Below the pieces are notes generated by a model. That model made no database searches, was not told the DNA's origin, and saw nothing but the letters and a program-made list of their open reading frames with translations. The translations under genes were made by a program, and so were the position numbers. Source: Aeromonas taiwanensis (GTDB lineage: Bacteria; Pseudomonadota; Gammaproteobacteria; Enterobacterales; Aeromonadaceae). Taken from it: a DNA stretch of 64,000 bases. Positions 59,980 to 64,000 of this stretch are shown here, piece by piece; the stretch's first letter is position 1; each line of letters begins with the position of its first letter. The stretch covers positions 62,001-126,000 of the forward strand of contig NZ_CDDD01000087.1 of NCBI RefSeq assembly GCF_000820165.1, written 5' to 3'.

Positions 59980-62272
59980 CTGGCGCTGGCTTGGTGGCCT
60001 GCCACGCTGGCTGCGCTTTTCGGTGCTGGGCGTTGTAGCACTGCTCCTGTCATTGCTGGCGCTGGATCGTATGTTCCCGCCGCCGCCACTCGACCCGGCC
60101 TATGCGCGGGTGGTGCTCGACATGAAGGGGCGACCGCTGCGCGCCTTTGCCGATACCAGCGGCGTGTGGCGTTACCCCGTGACCCTGGAGCAGGTCTCCC
60201 CCCGCTATATCGAGGCGCTGCTGGGCTACGAGGATCGCTACTTCTGGCGTCATCCCGGGGTCAATCCGGTGGCCATGGTGCGCGGGGTCTGGCAGTGGCT
60301 GCGCTACGGGCGGGCCGTGTCGGGCGGCTCGACCCTCACCATGCAGGTGGCCCGCCTTATCGAGCCCTATCACAGGAGCGTGCCCGGCAAGCTGCGCCAG
60401 ATGGCGCGCGCGCTGCAGCTGGAGTGGCACCATGACAAGCGCACCCTGCTCACCGTCTACCTCAACCGGGCGCCGTTTGGCGGCAACCTGGAGGGGGTGC
60501 AGGCGGCAAGTTTTGCCTATCTCGGCAAGAGTGCCGCCAGGCTGACCCATGCCGAGGCTGCGCTCTTGGCGGTGCTGCCGCAGGCCCCCAGCCGCAACCG
60601 GCCGGACCGGCATCCCGAGCGGGCCCGCACCGCCCGCGACAAGGTGATGCAGCGGCTGGTGGCGCAGGACGTCTGGCCCGAGCAGGTGTGGTTGGAGGGG
60701 CGCATCGAACCGGTGCTGGCCCGTGGTCACTTCACGCCGATGGAGGCGCCGCTGTTTGCCCGCCTCGCCGCCGACAATCAGGCCGGGGCGCTGGTGCATA
60801 CCACCATAGACGGCGATCTGCAGCGCTGGCTGGAGGGGCGGGTGGCGAGCTATATCCGCCGCTTCCCCGAGCAGACCTCAGCAGCGTTGCTCCTGGTAGA
60901 CAACAAAACCATGGCGGTGCGCGCCTATGTGGGCAGCGCCGAGTATGGCAATTTGCGCCGCCACGGTTACCTCGACATGGTGCAGGCGATCCGCTCTCCC
61001 GGCTCCACCCTCAAGCCCTTCATCTACGGTCTGGCCATGGACGAGGGGTTGGTGCATTCGGCCTCCCTGCTCTCCGATGCGCCGAGGCTCGGGTCTGATT
61101 ATCGCCCCGCCAACTTTTCCGGCGCCTTTCAGGGGCCGGTGACGCTTGCCCAGGCGCTGCAGCAATCCCTCAATGTGCCGGCGGTGCAGGTGCTGGAGGC
61201 GCTCGGGCCCGACAAGCTGGTCAGCCGCCTCGACAATGCCGGAGTGCGGCTGGCGCTCTCCGACAAGCCCAACCCGGCCATCGCGCTGGGTGCGGCGGGG
61301 ATCCGACTCGAGCAACTGGTGGCGCTCTACAGCGCACTGACCCGGCAGGGACAGGTGGCAATGCCGGTCTGGCTGGCGGGGCAGCAGGCGGTATCGCGCC
61401 CCTTGCTGAGCCCTGGGGCGGCCTGGATCATCTGGCAAATATTGAGCGCGCAGGGGCGGGCGGATCAGCCCTTTGCCAGCGAGGCGACCGGCCGGGTCAA
61501 CCGGCTGGCCTGGAAGACCGGCACCAGCTACGGCTATCGCGACAGCTGGGCCATGGGGGTCTCCGGTCGCTGGACCATCGGCGTCTGGCTGGGGCGCCCC
61601 GACGGCACCCCCATGCCCGGTTTTTACGGCCAGAGCGCGGCGGTGCCGCTGCTGCTCTCCGTCTACTCGCGACTGGCTGACAACAGCCCTCTGCCGATGC
61701 AGCCCAACACGGTGAGCGAGGCCGAAGTTTGCTGGCCGCTGGGGCGCAGGGTGAGCGCGACCCTGCCTGAGACCTGTTTGCAGCGCCAGAGCGCCTGGTT
61801 GCTGGAAGGGCGCGATCCCCCCACCTTGCCGGATCCCATGGATTGGCCCTCGCCGCTGCGCCAGGTTGCGTTGACCGATCAGGGAAAACCCACTCTGAGC
61901 CGCTGTCAGGATGCGGCGCAATCCGGTTTTCGGGTGCTCTGGCCATTGTCGCTGGAGCCGTGGCGCTCACCCGGCGAGCGACGGCAGGCGCTGCTGGCAA
62001 GCCATTGTGCGGGGGAAGGGCAGAGCGCCGAGCTGCAGGCCCCCATCCGCATCCTGGCGCTGGGGGAGGGGAATCTTGTTCGCAGCCAGCGTTACCGGCT
62101 GCAACCCAGGGTGCTGGGAGGCGTCGGCAAACAGGCCTGGTTTCTCAACGGCCAGCGGCTGCGCTGGGACGGGGATCAGGTGCTGAGCGAGGCGGGCCGC
62201 TACCAGCTGGTGGTGGTGGACGAGGCGGGCAACAGCGATCGCATCGAATTTCGGCTGGAAAACCCCTCCTGA
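59972..62272 (+). CDS. pbpC: Penicillin-binding protein 1C (PbpC), probable CTG start
   Basis: 766 residues if started at CTG 59972, 749 if at GTG 60023. The CTG start is preferred because GAGG lies nine bases upstream. It restores the basic cytoplasmic tail (SWRWLGGLPRWLRFS) before the membrane anchor, and the length matches E. coli PbpC (770). Upstream of it the frame is closed by TAA. The glycosyltransferase (GT51) domain has EDRYFWRHPGVNP and SGGSTLTMQVARL. The transpeptidase domain has the nucleophile in SPGSTLKPF and KTGTSYG. The frame overlaps the yfhM stop by 8 bases. Confidence 0.88.
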   Translation: MSSWRWLGGLPRWLRFSVLGVVALLLSLLALDRMFPPPPLDPAYARVVLDMKGRPLRAFADTSGVWRYPVTLEQVSPRYIEALLGYEDRYFWRHPGVNPVAMVRGVWQWLRYGRAVSGGSTLTMQVARLIEPYHRSVPGKLRQMARALQLEWHHDKRTLLTVYLNRAPFGGNLEGVQAASFAYLGKSAARLTHAEAALLAVLPQAPSRNRPDRHPERARTARDKVMQRLVAQDVWPEQVWLEGRIEPVLARGHFTPMEAPLFARLAADNQAGALVHTTIDGDLQRWLEGRVASYIRRFPEQTSAALLLVDNKTMAVRAYVGSAEYGNLRRHGYLDMVQAIRSPGSTLKPFIYGLAMDEGLVHSASLLSDAPRLGSDYRPANFSGAFQGPVTLAQALQQSLNVPAVQVLEALGPDKLVSRLDNAGVRLALSDKPNPAIALGAAGIRLEQLVALYSALTRQGQVAMPVWLAGQQAVSRPLLSPGAAWIIWQILSAQGRADQPFASEATGRVNRLAWKTGTSYGYRDSWAMGVSGRWTIGVWLGRPDGTPMPGFYGQSAAVPLLLSVYSRLADNSPLPMQPNTVSEAEVCWPLGRRVSATLPETCLQRQSAWLLEGRDPPTLPDPMDWPSPLRQVALTDQGKPTLSRCQDAAQSGFRVLWPLSLEPWRSPGERRQALLASHCAGEGQSAELQAPIRILALGEGNLVRSQRYRLQPRVLGGVGKQAWFLNGQRLRWDGDQVLSEAGRYQLVVVDEAGNSDRIEFRLENPS

Positions 62273-62299
62273 GGGACGTGGTGGTGAGCGCCAGAATAT

Positions 62300-62329
62300 T
62301 GACGGCATCGTGAATGGCTCCGATGCCGT
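62300..62329. terminator. Hairpin between convergent pbpC and DUF6236-like gene
   Basis: A 10-bp perfect stem GACGGCATCG/CGATGCCGTC with a 10-base loop, 27 bases after the pbpC stop. There is no T tract on either strand, so termination would be weak or rho-assisted. Confidence 0.45.
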
Positions 62330-62365
62330 CAGCTGAATGTCGATTCCCCGGCAGGGGGCGGGGAG

Positions 62366-63325
62366 TCAGGGTTTGACCTGACCCAGCCGGGTGAAGAAGT
62401 GCTGACTCTTGCGCTGGTGGAAGTGGCTCTTCTTGATGGGGTGAAACACCAGGTTGCTTCCGGGGTGGCTCGCCTTGAGGCGGTGGATCATTGCCATGGC
62501 TGGTAAGCCTGTACTGACGAGCGTGGTGAGCGGCAGGCTGACCGTCTCGGGCCCCAGCAGCGGGTTGAGCCCCTGCTGGGCCTGCTCGAAGCGGGTCAGC
62601 ACGGCGGGCGCGGCGTAGCCGCTGCCCAGCATGGCGAGCAGGGCGTCGAGGGCCTGATGGAACTCGGCCAGGCGCTGGCGAAAGCCACTGCGGCTGCGCA
62701 GGGCAATAAGCTCTGCAAAGGGGATCTCGCTTAAGTTGACGGGCACTCGCAGCGGGATCTCGAGATGGAAGCAATCCTGGCCGCCGCGATTGTGGTAGCG
62801 GGACTCGAGCAGATGGAGCAGCCGGTCCAGATAGTCGTGATCTGTAATGAGCGCCCCCTCATTGGCGAGTGCCCACTCGCGGGCGAGCCGCATGGAGAGC
62901 AGATTCGCGAAGCGCCGCGCCATCCTGATCCCCCCCTCGTCCCGGCTGGCAAAGCCGTGGGCGAGGCAAAACCCGTGCAACTGCTCAAGGCCGGCCTGGG
63001 CGGGGCAGAAGCAGTCGTGGTTGGCTGGCATGCGCCAGCGGGCGATGAGTTCTTTGTTGCCAAACACCTTGTGGCGGACGAAGTCGGGGGTGACCAGGCC
63101 GGCAATCTGACTCTCTATCTGGGGGGTGATGGCGGCAAAGAAGGCAGGCTCGGGCGGTTCGGCCAGCAGGTCGGTCTGCCGGCGCAGGGTCTCCAGCAGC
63201 GCGGTGAGACCGCTCTTTTCGCTCACGGTGAAGACGAAGGCGAGCCGTTCCAGGTAGAGCAGGGCAAACTTGAGCCAGAGTTCATCCCGCACTTCCATGC
63301 CGGGGTAGTAGATATGGGTTTTCAT
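62366..63325 (-). CDS. Uncharacterised protein resembling DUF6236 family
   Basis: 319 residues from the ATG at 63325. The longer frame to 63367 has no ribosome site and an unlikely N-terminus. It begins KTHIYYPGMEVRDELWLKFALLYLERL, the pattern I associate with DUF6236 proteins. No signal peptide, membrane span or catalytic motif is evident. Several His, Cys and Arg residues cluster in NHDCFCPAQ and HPIKKSHFHQRKSQHFF, the last a strongly basic tail that may touch nucleic acid or phosphate groups. It stands alone between pbpC and thiI. Function is unknown. Confidence 0.6.
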   Translation of the reverse strand: MKTHIYYPGMEVRDELWLKFALLYLERLAFVFTVSEKSGLTALLETLRRQTDLLAEPPEPAFFAAITPQIESQIAGLVTPDFVRHKVFGNKELIARWRMPANHDCFCPAQAGLEQLHGFCLAHGFASRDEGGIRMARRFANLLSMRLAREWALANEGALITDHDYLDRLLHLLESRYHNRGGQDCFHLEIPLRVPVNLSEIPFAELIALRSRSGFRQRLAEFHQALDALLAMLGSGYAAPAVLTRFEQAQQGLNPLLGPETVSLPLTTLVSTGLPAMAMIHRLKASHPGSNLVFHPIKKSHFHQRKSQHFFTRLGQVKP

Positions 63326-63424
63326 GGGTGTCGTGTTGCCGGGGCGCAGGTTGGGGAATATACGCAAGATGGCCAGGGTGCGGCAAACATTGCGTGGGGG
63401 AATGTGAGCAACCGCTCATCCAGT

Positions 63425-63453
63425 AGGCGCTGGGCACAAAGTTCTGATATAAT
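63425..63453 (+). promoter_or_regulatory. Extended -10 promoter of thiI
   Basis: TGATATAAT (63445-63453) is a perfect extended -10 with consensus TATAAT, 37 bases before the thiI start. The -35 region at 63425-63430 is poor, as is usual with extended -10 promoters. Confidence 0.7.
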
Positions 63454-63489
63454 TCGCGCCCTTAAATCAAGGTCACCCGAGTCAATACC

Positions 63490-64000
63490 ATGAAGTTCAT
63501 TATCAAGCTGTTCCCGGAAATCACCATCAAGAGCAAGTCGGTTCGCCAGCGTTTCATCAAGATACTGCAGGGCAACATCCGCAACGTCCTGCGACGCTTC
63601 GACGACGACGCCCGAGTGCGGATGGACTGGGACAAGCTGATCGTGAGCTCCCGCAATGACCAGTTCCGTGAACAGGCCATCGAAGCCCTGGCCTGTATTC
63701 CCGGCATTCAAGCCTTCCTCGAGGTGCAGGCGAGCAAGTTTACCGACCTGCACGACATCTTCGAGCAGGTGAAAGCCGTGTGGGGTGACCAGCTCGAGGG
63801 GAAAACCTTCTGCGTGCGCGCCAAGCGCCACGGCAAGCACGAGTTCTCGTCGCTCGAGATCGAACGCTATGTGGGCGGCGGCCTGAACCAGCACTGCGTG
63901 AGCAACGGCGTGCGCCTCAAGAACCCGGACGTGAAGATCAACCTCGAGATCGACGGCGAGGAGTTGTTCATCGTCAGCGCCATCCACCAGGGCCTGAGCG
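63490..64000 (+). CDS. thiI: tRNA 4-thiouridine synthase/thiazole sulfurtransferase ThiI (3' end outside window)
   Basis: The first 170 codons are present and the frame is open at the window end. It begins MKFIIKLFPEITIKSKSVRQRF, nearly identical to E. coli ThiI. The visible part covers the ferredoxin-like domain and the THUMP domain (FCVRAKRHGKHEFSSLEIERYVGGGLNQH). The PP-loop and rhodanese domains would lie beyond the edge. ThiI thiolates U8 of tRNA and supplies sulfur for thiamine. Confidence 0.95.
   Translation, partial: MKFIIKLFPEITIKSKSVRQRFIKILQGNIRNVLRRFDDDARVRMDWDKLIVSSRNDQFREQAIEALACIPGIQAFLEVQASKFTDLHDIFEQVKAVWGDQLEGKTFCVRAKRHGKHEFSSLEIERYVGGGLNQHCVSNGVRLKNPDVKINLEIDGEELFIVSAIHQGLS

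Overview
The window is a stretch of gammaproteobacterial chromosome with high GC content (roughly 60 percent by eye). Gene order and protein resemblance point to Aeromonas or a close relative. Diagnostic neighbourhoods are perM-bepA-yfgD, the yfhM (alpha-2-macroglobulin)-pbpC pair, lysO, acpH and a malF-malG-malK run in one direction. This assignment rests on recognised families and synteny, not on a database search. I saw no rRNA, tRNA, CRISPR array, prophage or insertion sequence.

Layout. 1-3.4 kb: end of malF, then malG and malK (maltose/maltodextrin importer) and a terminator. 3.4-6.8 kb: a MocR-type regulator divergent from an amino-acid binding protein and an AstE-like deacylase. 6.8-9.6 kb: polyphosphate kinase 2, an alpha/beta hydrolase and a MipA/OmpV outer membrane protein. 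9.8-14.0 kb: envelope-maintenance block of perM, a TusA-like protein, bepA, a thioredoxin-like lipoprotein, yfgD and a DUF2069 protein. 14.3-16.4 kb: a secreted penicillin-V-acylase/bile-salt-hydrolase family enzyme, acpH and a tiny aromatic-rich ORF. 16.4-23.1 kb: basic amino-acid traffic, with an orphan binding protein, an IadA-like amidohydrolase with an altered metal site, the lysine exporter lysO, and a complete HisP/J/Q/M-type importer.

23.2-41.6 kb is one long minus-strand group-2-type (ABC-dependent) capsule operon, read from high to low coordinates: small lipoprotein, kpsD, kpsM, kpsT, kpsE, CgeB-like glycosyltransferase, wecB, wecC, a 921-residue two-module glycosyltransferase, a DUF6270 protein, an asparagine-synthase-like protein, another glycosyltransferase, kpsC, kpsS. 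The centre (about 27.24-31.15 kb) is strikingly AT-rich. Both edges of this island fall inside glycosyltransferase genes, as expected of a serotype-switch cassette. The 5' leader carries an ops/JUMPstart-like element, suggesting RfaH-type antitermination. WecB and WecC would supply UDP-ManNAcA, and the asparagine-synthase-like protein, which lacks the catalytic N-terminal Cys, could amidate an acidic sugar.

42.3-49.4 kb: a PagL-like lipid A deacylase, a CbiM-like membrane protein, pflA (without pflB beside it), a GAF-GAF-PAS-GGDEF-EAL protein, and a CoA-disulfide/persulfide reductase behind a perfect dyad. 49.4-54.7 kb: an unusual tightly packed five-gene minus-strand operon (AI-2E-type permease, outer-membrane factor, HlyD adaptor, DUF2955 inner-membrane protein, two-TM K+ channel). 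55.1-62.3 kb: alpha-2-macroglobulin and pbpC, the latter apparently started at a CTG codon. The window ends with a DUF6236-like gene and the 5' part of thiI.
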